Origin: Odobenus rosmarus divergens
Taxonomy: Eukaryota; Chordata; Mammalia; Carnivora; Odobenidae
Length of the DNA stretch: 64,000 nt
Direction of reading: 5' to 3'
NCBI RefSeq assembly: GCF_000321225.1
Contig: NW_004450398.1
Coordinates: forward strand, 1,401,198 to 1,465,197
The first letter of the stretch is position 1. Each line of letters begins with the position of its first letter. Below the pieces are notes generated by a model, which saw only the letters and a list, made by a program, of their open reading frames with translations, ran no database searches and was not told where the DNA came from. The translations under genes and the position numbers were made by a program. Below are positions 52,590-63,235 of this stretch, one piece after another.

Positions 52590-54484
52590 AGTGGATATAG
52601 TTCCAACTTAGAATCTATTAAATGTATTAAGCCATTTAGAACAGGCATGGATGGGTTTGGCTGGTTGTAGAACAATGAGCACGTAAAACCAAAATTTTAC
52701 ATTACCGCCTGGACTCTTGACACCCTCTATTCTTCATTTAAATTCCGAAAAGGCAGCAGAAAAGCCACGGCTTTAAATAACTATGTGAAATGATGCAAAA
52801 ACAATCTCAAGAGACATCCTTTGTGTTTTCTCTGCAGAGGACAGAAGCGGGGCAGTGTGGAGAGATGGAAATCTGTAAAGACCGTCTCCTCCATCTGCAC
52901 AGAATTAAAAAGAAGTTCACGAGTGTGGGGTCTAGAAGTGGCGCTGTCATGACTGCCTTCTCCTCGGGCTCTCGGGCCGCCCTGAGTTTGTTTTTCCTGG
53001 GCCTGAGCTTAGATGTCGGGGCGTGGGTGGAGGGGGTCCCGGGATTTCTCCCCACCCAGCGAGTTGGGGGAGGCCGCAGGCGGCTCGGGGTCTGTGTGTT
53101 TGGAAAAGTGTTCCAGCTGATTGTTTACTCTGCGTCTACAGCCGGCCCACTACGATGGCCACACCGGGCCTTCCAGATGCTTCCACCTGGGGCCCCATAA
53201 ACAGGCCGTGCTGCCTGGTCCATCATGGGGCCTCGTCCGCCTTCCCCACTCAGGCTGCTGGAGTGGGTTGCCAAAAATGCCCCCCCCCAACTGAGTCCCC
53301 CCCACCCCTCTGCCACCAACCGCTTTGAACTGGCAGGTCAAGGACCAGAGCAAGCCCACAGATGCATTTTGTTTTGCTCTGTTTTATTTTGTGTCATATT
53401 GTTTAATGTGAGCTGGCAATTCAAACTCAGAAGGTTTCACAGGGGACTCTGGATTCTGGTTTGTCTTGAAAAAAAATGGGAAGGTCTTGCAGTCCCGGGC
53501 CTGCAATCCCCCCACCAGCGAAAAGGGGCTACTAAGCAGCACTTGAGTCCAGCCCCGAGTTTCGGTGGCCCCCGAGGCAGGCTCTGACACCAAGACCTGG
53601 GTGCAAAGCAGTTGATGAGGGAGAGGGTCCCGGGAAGCACGGAGGGGGGCTGGGCAGGGATACTGGTGCTGGTGGGTAGTCCCTGCTGCGGCCCCACTGG
53701 GCACCCCTGGGACACCACATAGAATGTGCCTTGGGGAACTGGGCTGGTGCCCTGCAGCTTCTGTCTGTTGCTGGTGGGGGGCTGCATCTGGGGTATTAAC
53801 TCCCCCTGCACTGCAGGTCTGTCCAAGAGAAAAACCTCACAGATGCGGAGTCATCATACACGCTGTCGACGTGTCCTGGAAGGGCCACCACAGCGCCTGC
53901 CACAGCCTTTACGTGGGGCCTTGTTCTCTATTTGCCACAGTACCCCCCCTCCCTATCGCCTGTCCTCCTGGCAGGAGGCCATGTGGGATTCCTTCCTCGT
54001 GTCGTCATACTCAGTGCGGCTGATTTTCTTACAGAGGAGAAACACCCCCTCTCTGTTTGCATCACCTTCAAAAATGCAAAAGAAAACTATTAGCTCAGGA
54101 TGCCCTGTGGTTTTAAGTACACTCGGCTCACTTCTATTTCTGCTGCTGGCCTGGTCCCTGCAGGAGGTTGAGCCGGTGGACCTCACGTGGCAGGGTCCCC
54201 CGGGGCACTGGCTTCCCCCTGATGATACCACGTGGAGCTATGCCCGCTCTCAGCCCACGTCTTTCTCGTCCACCCTCATGACAGCCCCCGGCAGCCCCCT
54301 CGAAACGCTCCACCCGCCAGGAAGCAAGGGCATTACCGGGGTCCCTTGCTGGGAAGAAAGCCATCCTGTGGTTAGCCCTCCGCACACAACAAAGGCCCAG
54401 AGGAACGCATCCAACGTGCTCTGTAACTGTTGCATTCTGACAGTAACCGGAGTAGAGGCAGACCCCACAGACTAAGGGCTCTGA
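52590..54484. other. longest single-copy noncoding block
   Basis: Almost 1.9 kb without a recognised repeat. A micro-exon-like segment at 52838-52874 lies between TTTTCTCTGCAG and GTAAAG. A 249-residue plus-strand frame at 53726-54475 has no known motif, no preceding promoter and uneven composition, so it is not called as a gene. Positions 53360-53410 are T/G-rich low complexity. Confidence 0.45.
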
Positions 54485-54975
54485 CCCCCGGCGGCCCCCA
54501 CTTTAGATGTCAGCCTCCCCACCCTTCTGCCCAGCTGACTACAAACTCGGGGCTGCCCATGACTCTCCCACCACTGCCCCAACTTCGGGTTCCATGATTT
54601 GCTAGAAGGACTCACGAACTCAGGAAAGGACTATTCTCACTCGTATAGTTTATTATAAAGAGGACAGAAGAACACCCAGATAAAGAGGGACGTGGGGTCT
54701 GGAAGGGCCCCGAGCGCAGGGTCCTCAGTCCCCGTGGACTTGGGCTACGTCACCCTCCGAGTACGTGGATGTGTTCACCAGCCTGGAAGTCCCTCCAACC
54801 CCATCATGTAGCGGTTTTTATTGAGATTTCATTATTAGGGAGGCTTGACCGGCCACACGATCCCCCTGCCTGGAGTCATCTTATTAGCATCCGAAAGACC
54901 CTCTGTCATGCAGGAAATCCTAAGGGTTTTAGGGGCTCCGTGCAGGAACCCAGGGCAAAGACCAAATACCCCTTC
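54485..54975 (-). mobile_element. old solitary LTR remnant related to the one at 44 kb
   Basis: CATGATTTGCTAGAAGGACT, GTATAGTTTATTATAAAGAG, CACCCTCCGAGTACGTGGAT and GTGTTCACCAGCCTGG parallel the 44-kb copy. A stretch equivalent to its CTCCAGCCCCTC section is missing. Inactive, with no adjacent viral genes seen. Confidence 0.6.
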
Positions 54976-55019
54976 CTGCTTCTGCTTTTCTCAAACTCCT
55001 TCAGCTTGAAGATGTCTAA

Positions 55020-55345
55020 TCCTTACTGGAGCTGGTCCCCTCGGCACCTGCGACACCTTTCTGATCCCTGCCTGAGCCTCAGCCTCCCCGTCTGAACAGC
55101 GGGGATGACCCTTTCCTTGTATGTTGTGGGAGTGAACGAGATGTACGGGTGTGTGCGCGGATGCGCCAGGCCCTGGGCCTGGCGGGGGAGCCGAGGGGCC
55201 CCATAGAGCAGTGACGTTCATCCCCATCACTGTTCCCATCTTCGAGATGAAACCGAGCTTCGGTGAGTGAAAGTGGCTTTGCCCAGAGACATCTGGCAGC
55301 GTGTGGCAGGGCTGAGGCCAAATTCCCGGTTTCCAGGATGTTCTT
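55020..55345. mobile_element. two opposed MIR fragments
   Basis: A sense core lies at 55070-55110 (CTGAGCCTCAGCCTCCCCGT). An antisense piece lies at 55215-55345 (CCCATCTTCGAGATGAAACC, GGCAGGGCTGAGGCCAAATT). Confidence 0.65.
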
Positions 55346-56919
55346 TCTGTTCTGCCTTACCCTTAGCCACCACCGTGTTCCTAGTTCCGCCAGCCCGAAC
55401 TGCCCAGGGGTTACCTGCCTGCTGAGCCTGCACCTGCGCCACACCTTGGATCTCACTGTTCCCCTGTAACAATGCCCTTCCCTCTCCTCTGCCAACGAAC
55501 CGTGGCTTCACCTGGAGCTGCTTCTTCCTGGAAGCCTTCCCTGACTGCCCTCTCCCTCTAGGGGCTCTCCCGGCAGCCCAGTCTGAATCAGCAGGGGCCC
55601 TGCCCTCCAGGAGTTGGCAGCATGTGAATCACGGTTGCCTCTGCAGTGGGGCAGGTCTAAACAGGCAGACAAACCTGTCTGTGAAGGAGGCACCCAGATA
55701 ATTAGGATAAAACAGCCCCAGGGACCTGGCATCTGGCTGCATCGCCTGTCCCCCCGGGTCGTGCAGGAGCTCTAGTCTTCCTGCCCACGTGAATGTCCTT
55801 CCCTCTCTCCCACCACAGGGATCCGAAGTGGAAACATAACCTAGAGTCAAGAACCCGACTGGCTGCCCTCTCATGGGAAGCGGGCACCTCCTGGTTATGC
55901 CCCACACAGGACAGCTTTTGCAGGGACCACATGCCCCTGTACGTCTCCAAGGAACAGGGATCTGGGAGGGGACCCACCGTCATCAGGAGCCGCAGGGAAA
56001 CCCTGACAGCTCCCATCACCTCTGGTCTAGCAAGGTGGAATTGCTCCCACAGAGAGCTGACTCACCCCTACCATGTCATTTCAGCTCCTCCTGGCCTCTC
56101 CGCTCTTCCCGGGGGCTCAGACAGACAGAGAGGTGGGGAGCAGGGGTGAGGAAGTTGGTGGCCGGTTGTGAGCTGGGGCAGGGGAGTGGGGACACCCAGG
56201 GCTCTTCGGAGGCTCAGGATCCAGGCCTTCCGTGCTCTGGCCTTGGGTATCTTTCTGTCCAGGTTGCCCGGGCATGTAGGTGTCCTGCTGGCTGGGTTGG
56301 TTCTGCTGCCTACTGGCTATGTGCCGTGTGCTCTGGCCACAGGTGGCCCCACGAGAGGTCAGCCAGCCGTTCCCATGGAAACCACCTGGGAGGAGACTAA
56401 TGCCCCTCCTTCCTCATTTTTCTACCTGCCATCCAGAAAACCCTCCTGTCTGGGGCCTGAGCATCTCCCTGCCTAGGCTGACACCCCCCCACCCCCACCC
56501 CAAGCTGTGGCCCCAGTGCAGATGAGTGAGAGCCCAAGGCCACCGCACTCCTAGAAGCCATAGTGTCACAGGCCTGGGAAACCACCTGGTCTGACTTACG
56601 GGAGAGGCCCGATGGTAAATCTGGACCCAGCTAGCCTTGTTTGTGCAAGATTCACTCCTCCAGTTTCGGTGGCGTGGGCAGTGCCTTGAGATCCTCAGGC
56701 TCTGAGGCTGTGTTTCCATCCTCCCCAGGGGCATGTGGCCACGCTGGGCACCTACATTCTGATAAACCTATTCGCCAGGCCAGGTGGTGATCTCACAGCC
56801 TCCACGGGGGGCGGAAGGCCACCGCATGTCACTTTGTTTGGGCAGGGGGGTGGTGGGGGGAGGCTGCTCGCACTCCTCTATCCTCAGCACGGCAGCCAAA
56901 AAGGCTTGGAGGGACATGC
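55346..56919. other. single-copy noncoding DNA
   Basis: GCCTTCCCTGACTGCCCTCT near 55535 hints at an L2 trace; the rest is unclassified. No exon recognised despite several GC-driven frames. Confidence 0.45.
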
Positions 56920-56960
56920 TCTAATTAGCTGCTGCTTAAATAGCTATTTCCAGGCAGTGG
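56920..56960. promoter_or_regulatory. AT-rich cluster with AAATAGCTATTT palindrome
   Basis: CTCTAATTAGCTGCTGCTTA then AATAGCTATTTCCAGG contains a homeodomain-type TAATTAG and a 12-bp palindrome (56938-56949) with MEF2-like halves. It sits in GC-rich single-copy DNA, as tissue-specific enhancers often do. Function is only inferred. Confidence 0.3.
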
Positions 56961-56999
56961 TGGGTGGTAAAGAGTTTTTATAGGCATGTCTTCTGGAGG

Positions 57000-57197
57000 T
57001 AGGGTTGCTAGATTTAGCAAATAAAAACAGAGAATGTCCAGCTAAATTTGAATGTCAGATAAACAACAGATAATTTTTAATGTAAAAATATCCCATGAAT
57101 TATTTGGGACATACGTATGCTAGAAAAAATTATTCATTGTTTATTCAACAGTCAAATTTAACTGACTATTCTGTTTTTTTCTGGTAACCATATCTGG
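57000..57197. mobile_element. palindromic DNA transposon (MER53-like)
   Basis: The left arm GTCCAGCTAAATTTGAATGT and AGATAAACAACAGATAATTT is mirrored by AAAAAATTATTCATTGTTTA and CAGTCAAATTTAACTGACTA in reverse complement, with TTTGGGACATACGTATGCTA near the centre. It is about 200 bp and nearly fully self-complementary. The family name is from memory; the palindrome is directly visible. Confidence 0.72.
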
Positions 57198-57454
57198 GAG
57201 GTAAGACAGCCCACAAATTTTGAGGCTCCTACTCCCTTGGCTTTTCCTTCCTCCCCCTCCCCCTTAGATTTAGTTATTTGTGTGTACTGGGTGGGGAAGG
57301 GTGTCAAAGTGTTTCCATCTGGATTGACATTGTGATGAGGTCTTGGTCTGTCCCTGACATACAAACTGGCCACCAGTTCACATCCTCCCAACTCCATCCA
57401 AGAGTGAGACCCTGGCCACATGATCCAGCTGTTCCTCCTTCCGGTACATCATGG
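57198..57454. other. single-copy noncoding DNA
   Basis: C-rich in part (57240-57265). No recognised element. Confidence 0.4.
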
Positions 57455-57560
57455 GCCACCTTGAACGGTTGTATAGGTTGTACACAGTGCAACTCCATAT
57501 TTGAAAATACGACCCTTTGCAGTTGTGCAGTGCACAACCTGCACAACCCTATACAGCAAC
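57455..57560. repeat. imperfect inverted repeat of about 27-bp arms
   Basis: GGTTGTATAGGTTGTACACA (about 57467-57486) pairs with TGCAGTGCACAACCTGCACA (about 57524-57543) in reverse complement with several mismatches, around a 30-40-base centre. GTGCAGTGCAC is itself palindromic and also occurs at 51867-51877. It may be a small DNA transposon. Confidence 0.5.
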
Positions 57561-58529
57561 CCCTTTCCCATGCCTAGACTTTAACCACCAGGAGCTTTCT
57601 TTCTCTCATTTGCTCCTTAAATTGGGCTGCCCAAGGACACCATCCCCTTGCCCCCAACTCCCTCCATCCAAGGAAAACTTGGGCAATCTGGGAAGGCACT
57701 GTAGTAGTGTTTAAAAACAGCTGAGTGCCCAGGCTGTGCACAGAAGGGCTTTTGATTCTCAGGGCCGACCTGACATCTGCTGGAGGGGCACTCCCTTCCC
57801 GCTGCCCAGCGTGCGCGAAGAGCCGGATTAAAGATTTCCTGTCCGCCTGCCCGCCCACCACATCCTTTCCCGCTCCTCGGCTTGGCCAACCCCCCCAACC
57901 TAGGCATAATTTTAGAAACTTAATAAGATGCTGTGCCGCACATTCTTGGCCTGGAGCCTGTGGGGGCAGGTCCTAGAAGAATACAGACATTTCTTTCTTA
58001 GGCCATGCCAATAGAGATCCTCTGTTTTCCCCGGGGACAGGTTTCTGAGGGGCCATTGTACATAGACGGGCTCCTTGCACACTCGCTTCTTTGTAGGGTT
58101 CCCCCCACCACCCCATCCCACCCGCGCTGGATTATTTTGCAGGGTCAGTGCCAGCATCTCTTCGCCTTTCCTGCGGTTCCCCCAAAGCTACCAGGAGCAG
58201 TGGGGATGGGGGTGGGGGACCTGGATTCAACGGCTCCCAGTGGCGGTGGCAGTGAGGATCCCTTTGCACATTGCTGAGGTCATGTGGTATCTCGAAACTA
58301 GAAATGATGGACGAGGGCCTCTGCGTCTGGGGAAAGAAGGCTGGCTTGATTTTAGGATCCGGAGCTTGGACAACACTGGAAGGCTCTTATTCCCTTCCCA
58401 AGCCAGGAAAGCCTGCGTGGTCTTTTCAGATTTCAAGGAATTGCCTCATTCCTGGAATGGATGTTCTCGAGGCTTCTGGAGTTCAAGGGAGAAGCGGGTA
58501 GGAAGAGGCACATCCAGAGTCTACTATCC
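57561..58529. other. single-copy noncoding DNA
   Basis: No repeat family recognised over nearly 1 kb. The 234-residue plus-strand frame beginning here runs into the following MIR, so it is not a gene. Confidence 0.45.
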
Positions 58530-58745
58530 AGTGACTAATGTCTATGAAGCACTTGTATGGCAGGCTCTGGCTGCAAGCGTCTCCTTCATCTTCTCTTCCT
58601 TCAGCCGTAGTGTATGGGCCACCACTGATGTGCCCATTTTACAGATAAGGGAGCTGAGGCTCTGGAAGATGAGGTGTCCGTGGTCACGCAGCAAGGCAGG
58701 GTCACAGCCAACACTGAAGCCTGAATCCTCAGCCTTGAGAGTCAC
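58530..58745 (-). mobile_element. MIR SINE
   Basis: GTCTATGAAGCACTTGTATG, GCCCATTTTACAGATAAGGG, AGCTGAGGCTCTGGAAGATG and GGTCACGCAGCAAGGCAGGG are antisense MIR landmarks. Confidence 0.85.
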
Positions 58746-58754
58746 CCACCCACC

Positions 58755-59500
58755 CGAGTCTTTTGTTGTTGTTGTTTAAAACAGCTTTTTTGAGATCTCA
58801 TTCCCGTACCATGCGATTCCCCATCTCAAGTGTACAGTCCCGTCAGTGGCTTTCAGTATCTGGAGTTCTGCAGTCGTCCCCACGCTGAGTTTTAGCATGT
58901 TCTCCTCATCTTGAAAAGAAACCTTTACCCCTTAGGTATCACCTCCCCTGCTCCCCCAGCCCCTGGCAATGACTCATCTGCTCGCTGTCCCTGTGGATCT
59001 GCCTCTCTGGGACATGGCTTATGCACGGAATCGTACAAAATGTGGCCTCTTGCGTGCGGCTTCTTTCACGGAGATCGTGTTTTCAGATGTGAGGCCCATC
59101 TGGCTGGGACATCTGTCACCCCATTGATGGCCGGGGTTGATTCAGCTGATCCGGCTGGCTGGGCAGGTGTCCCCTTTCTCCCTCACCACCCCACGTGCGT
59201 CCCTCCCGAGGCTGCGCGCTGTGTGGAAGAGCATGACCTTCCCCGAGAAAGGGGGACCGTTCTTCGGTCGAGGGTACCCGAATAGCTGCGCTCCCCCCTG
59301 CTAGAACCTCTACACAAAGCTCTCACTGAGCGTCATGTTTTCAAGGCTCATCCACATCAGAATGTGCGTCAGACATTATTCCTTTTATGACCAGATAATA
59401 TTCCACGACATGGATGGACCTCATATTTGTGCATTTATCTGTTGATGGACATTTGGGTTGTTGCCACCTGTCGATTACTGTGAATAGGGCTGCTAATAGG
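58755..59500 (-). mobile_element. old L1M LINE 3' part
   Basis: CTTTTTTGAGATCTCATTCC, CAAGTGTACAGTCCCGTCAG, GCCCCTGGCAATGACTCATC and, after a diverged or foreign section at about 59090-59320, TTTTCAAGGCTCATCCACAT, AGATAATATTCCACGACATG and GTTGATGGACATTTGGGTTG are antisense L1M. It is older than the L1 at 60.3 kb. Confidence 0.78.
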
Positions 59501-59699
59501 GAATCTCAGGATTCCCCCTGTCCCCATCTTAAGAAAGCTGTGGGCCTTCCTCGTGCTGGGATTTCCCTGCCTGGGGTCCCCCTGCACAGTCGGATCTGAC
59601 TGATGCGTCAGGCTCCAGCTCACCTCCCTTTCCTTGCAGGGGTCGCTCTCTGTTCTTCTTAGCTTCCGCAAGAGGCGGGGAGGTTGCTCTGCTTCTGTA

Positions 59700-59855
59700 T
59701 TCTTTGCCCTGTCATTCCTTTGCTGTGTGATGTTGGGCCACTCGCTCAGCCTCTCTGGACCCCAGTGCCTTTCTCTGTGAAATGAGAACCTCATTTTATG
59801 ACCCCATGGGGCCGCCGTGAGGACTGACGTGGGCAAGAGCTCGGCGTGCTGGCAA
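59700..59855 (+). mobile_element. MIR SINE fragment
   Basis: GCTGTGTGATGTTGGGCCAC, CTCGCTCAGCCTCTCTGGAC and CTCTGTGAAATGAGAACC match the sense MIR core. Confidence 0.8.
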
Positions 59856-60012
59856 CGCGGAGACAGGCGATGTGGCATTGGGGTGAGCATGTCTTCGTCT
59901 CTGCAGTCAGGGGGGGGATTCTCACCCCGCCAAGTCCCAGCCCCCACCTCCACCCCAGGCCCTGGTTGCTGTCCTAAAACACCCTCAGCCTGCCTTGGAG
60001 GAGCTCGGGCTA

Positions 60013-60214
60013 GAGCACACGTTCTTCACCATGTGCCAGTTTACCGCTCAGGGACATTTGGCAACGGACCTCTTCAGGTGCCACAGTGGGATGAGGGTGC
60101 CATTGGCATCCGGTGGGTAGAGGCGAGGGCTGCTACTAAACATCGTCCAGAACAGGGCGGCCCCCAACAATGATCCTCCCCAAATACCAATCACGCCAAG
60201 GTTGAGAAACTCTG
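60013..60214 (+). mobile_element. MER20
   Basis: CTCAGGGACATTTGGCAACG, GCATCCGGTGGGTAGAGGCG, GCTGCTACTAAACATCGTCC and AGGTTGAGAAACTCTG mark a nearly complete element with an internal change where the GTCTGGAGACATTTTT part should be. Confidence 0.88.
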
Positions 60215-60298
60215 ATCTAATAGATAGTATTGTTACTCGTTTTTCCTGTGTGTATTTATTCACCTATTAACAATTTTTTACTGAAGTATAATTGACAT

Positions 60299-60526
60299 AG
60301 AACATTACTTTAGGGCGCCTGGGTGGCTCAGTCGTTAAGCGTCTGCCTTCGGCTCGGGTCATGGTCCCAGGGTCCTGGGATCGAGCCCCGCATCGGGCTC
60401 CCTGCTCTGCGGGAAGCCTGCTTCTCCCTCTCCCTCTCCCCCTGCTTGTGTTCCTGCTCTCGCTGTCTCTGTCTCTGTCAAATAAATAAATAAAATCTTA
60501 AAAAAAAAAAAAGAACATTACTTTAG
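60299..60526 (+). mobile_element. Can-SINE with 15-bp target-site duplication
   Basis: Body at 60314-60511, from GGCGCCTGGGTGGCTCAGTC to an AATAAATAAATAAAATCTTA tail and A12. AGAACATTACTTTAG is exactly repeated at 60299-60313 and 60512-60526. It interrupts the L1 3' UTR and is one of the youngest insertions here. Confidence 0.97.
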
Positions 60527-61189
60527 TTTCAGGTTATAATGGGTTGGTTCGATATTTGTATATGTTGTGAAATGATCACCACAGTGAATCTAATTACTGT
60601 CACTATTCAGTTATGAAACCCCTTTCTTCTTTTGATGACAACTTTCAGGATCTGTTCTCTTAGCAGCTTTCAGATACGCGCCATGACGTGATTGACGCAG
60701 GACATCACATTCTTAGGACTTGTTTATTTTATAACCAGAAGCTTGCACCTCTTGATCTCCTTCATCCATTTTGTCCTCCTCACCCCCAGCACCCCCGCCA
60801 GCAACCGGCAATCTGTTCTCCATATCTATGAGTTTTGCTTGGTTTTTATTTGTTTGTCCTGTTTTTTTAGATTACAAATGGAAGTGAAATCATATGGTAT
60901 TTGTCTTTCTCTGTCGGACTTAGCATCACGCCCTCAAGGCCCAGCCATATTGTTGCAGATGGCAAGATTTCATTCTTTGTTATGGCTGAATAGTATTCCG
61001 TCATATATCTGTACCACATCTTCTTTATCCATTCATCCATCGATGGACACTTGGGTTGTTTCCATGTCTTGTCTCTTGTGAATAATGCTGCAGAGAACAT
61101 GCGGACGCAGATAATCTTTCCAAATTAGTGTTTTTGTTTTCTTTGGATAAAAACCAGAGGTGGAATTGCTGGATCAGATGGTAGCTCTA

Positions 61190-61399
61190 ATTTTTTTTTT
61201 TTTAAAGATTTTATTTATTTATTTGTTTGACAGAGAGAGAGTGCAAGCACAAGCAAGAGGGGTGGCGGGCAGAGGCAGAGGGAGAAGCAGACTCTCCACT
61301 GAACAGGGAGCCCGATTCGGGACTCGTTCCCAGGACCCCGAGATCATGACCTGAGCTGAAGGCAGATGCTTAACCGACTGAGCCACCCAGGTACCCCGA
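61190..61399 (-). mobile_element. Can-SINE inserted in L1
   Basis: T13 and AAAGATTTTATTTATTTATT at the left, CGACTGAGCCACCCAGGTAC at the right. Full length and antisense. Confidence 0.94.
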
Positions 61400-63235
61400 G
61401 TTTTAGCCTTTTGAGGAGCTTCTGTACTGTTCTCCAAAGCGGCTGCACCAGTTTGCATTCCCACCAACGGTGCGTGAATGGTCCCTTTTCTCCACATTCT
61501 TGCAAATACCTGTTATGTCTTGTCTTTTTGATACTAGCCATTCTGACAGGTATGAGGCGATAGCTCATTGTGGTTTTGATTAGCATTTCCCTGACGAGTG
61601 ATGTTGAGCATCTTTTCATGTGTCTGCTGGCCGTCTGGACATCCTCCTTGGAAAGAAATGTCTATTCCAATCCTCTGCCCATTTTAAAATTGGATTGTTT
61701 GGTTTTTTTGTTATTGAGTTTTATGAATTCTTTCTTTTTGGATATTAACCCTTTATTGGGTATATGGTTAGGAAATATCTTCTCCCATTCAGTAGGCTGC
61801 CTTTTCATTTTGTTGATTTATTTTTTATTTTTTGTGCAGAAGCCTTTTAGTTTGATGTGGTCCCATTTGTTTAGTTCCGCTTTTGTTTTCCTTGCCTTTG
61901 GAGTCAGCTCCAGAAAAATCATCACCCAGAGTGATGTCAAGAAGCCCACCACCCTATGGTTTCTTCTAGGAGTTTTATGGTTTCAGGTCTTACAGTTAAG
62001 TTGTTAATCCATTTTGAGTTAATTTTTGTGTGTGGTGTAAGAAAGTGGTCCAGTTTCATCCTTTTGCATATTGCTGGACAGTTTTCTCAACACCATTTAT
62101 TGAAGAAACTGCCCTTTACCCACTGTATATTCTTGCATCCTTTGTCATAAATTAATTGACCATATACACATGGGTTTATTTCTGGGTTCTCTGTCCTGCT
62201 CCATCGATCTATGTGTCCGTATTTATGCCAGTACCACACTCTTGATTACTATAACATTGTAGTGTAGTTTGAAATCAGGGAGCATGATACCTCCAGCTTT
62301 GTTCTTCTCAAGATTGCCTTGACTCTTTGGGATCTTTGGTGATTCTGTACAAATTTTAGGATTGTTTGTTCTATTTCTGTGAAAAATGCCACTGGAATTT
62401 TGATAGGGATTGCCTTGAATCTGTAGATTGCTTTGGGTAGTATGAACATTTTGACATTAATTCTTCCAATCTACAAGCATGGAATATCTTTCTGTTTTAT
62501 TTGTATTTTTAATTTCTTTCATCAGTGTCTTACAGTTTTCAGTGTACAGGTTTTTCATCTCTTTGGGTATATTTATTTCTAGGTATTTTATTCTTTTTGA
62601 TGCAATTATAAATGGGATTGTTTTCTTGATTTCTCTTCCTGATAGGTTGTCGTTAGTATATAAAAATACAATTGATTTTTGTGTGTTGACTTTGTACTGA
62701 ATTTATAACTTTTCTGAATTTATTAGTTCTAACCGTTTTTTTTTTGTGGTCTTTAGCGTTTTCTATGTATAAAATCATAGTCTACAGCTAGTGACAGTTT
62801 TACTTCTTCCTTTCCTAGTTGGATATCTTTTATTTCTTTTGCCCACCTAATTGCTATGGCTAGCATTTCCAATACTATGTTGAATAAACATGGTTAGAGT
62901 GGACATCCTTGTCTCATTCGTGATCTTAACGGAAAAGATTTCAGCTTCTCACCGTTGAGTATGATATTAGCTGTGGGCTTGTCATACACGGCCTTTATTA
63001 TGTTGACATATATTCTGTTCATACCCATATTGTTGAGAGTTTTTTTTTATAAATCGATATTGAATTTTGTCAAATGCTTTTTCTGCATCTGTTGAGATGA
63101 TCATATGATTTTTATCTTTCATTTTGTAATGTGGAATATCATGTTGATTGATTTGTGGATGTTGAACCATCCTTTCATCCCTGGAATAAGTCGCTGTATG
63201 TATTTTATTTATAACCTTGCCCCTTGCCAAAATGG

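Larger units (their letters stand above)
60265..63235 (-). mobile_element. L1 LINE, longest fragment (3' UTR and much of ORF2, broken)
   Basis: About 2.6 kb of L1 net of two SINE insertions. ORF2 remnants on the minus strand are the C-terminal end (60867-61100, MTEYYSAITKNEILP), a mid-C-terminal part (62249-62449, [16 protein letters not shown]) and a reverse transcriptase part (62982-63230, DAEKAFDKIQ). The region that should encode the catalytic FADD box (about 62775-62795) is mutated and out of frame, and many stops occur, so it is dead. It is truncated within the reverse transcriptase. Confidence 0.93.

Noticed and set aside
53726..54475. 249-residue plus-strand frame
   Set aside because: It has no recognised domain and no codon-like conservation signature visible by eye. 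It ends just before an LTR remnant, has no promoter signal, and overlaps other open frames, so it looks like chance.
58075..58779. 234-residue plus-strand frame
   Set aside because: Its second half is antisense MIR and the start of old L1M, so it cannot be a conserved protein.
60314..60380. tRNA gene-like sequence (A box and B box) in Can-SINE heads
   Set aside because: The head is a tRNA-Lys-derived SINE promoter joined to a SINE body and tail, not a functional tRNA gene. The same applies to all other Can-SINE copies.
62982..63230. Reverse transcriptase-like protein fragment
   Set aside because: It belongs to a dead L1 with frameshifts and a destroyed FADD box, so it is listed as a mobile element rather than a gene.
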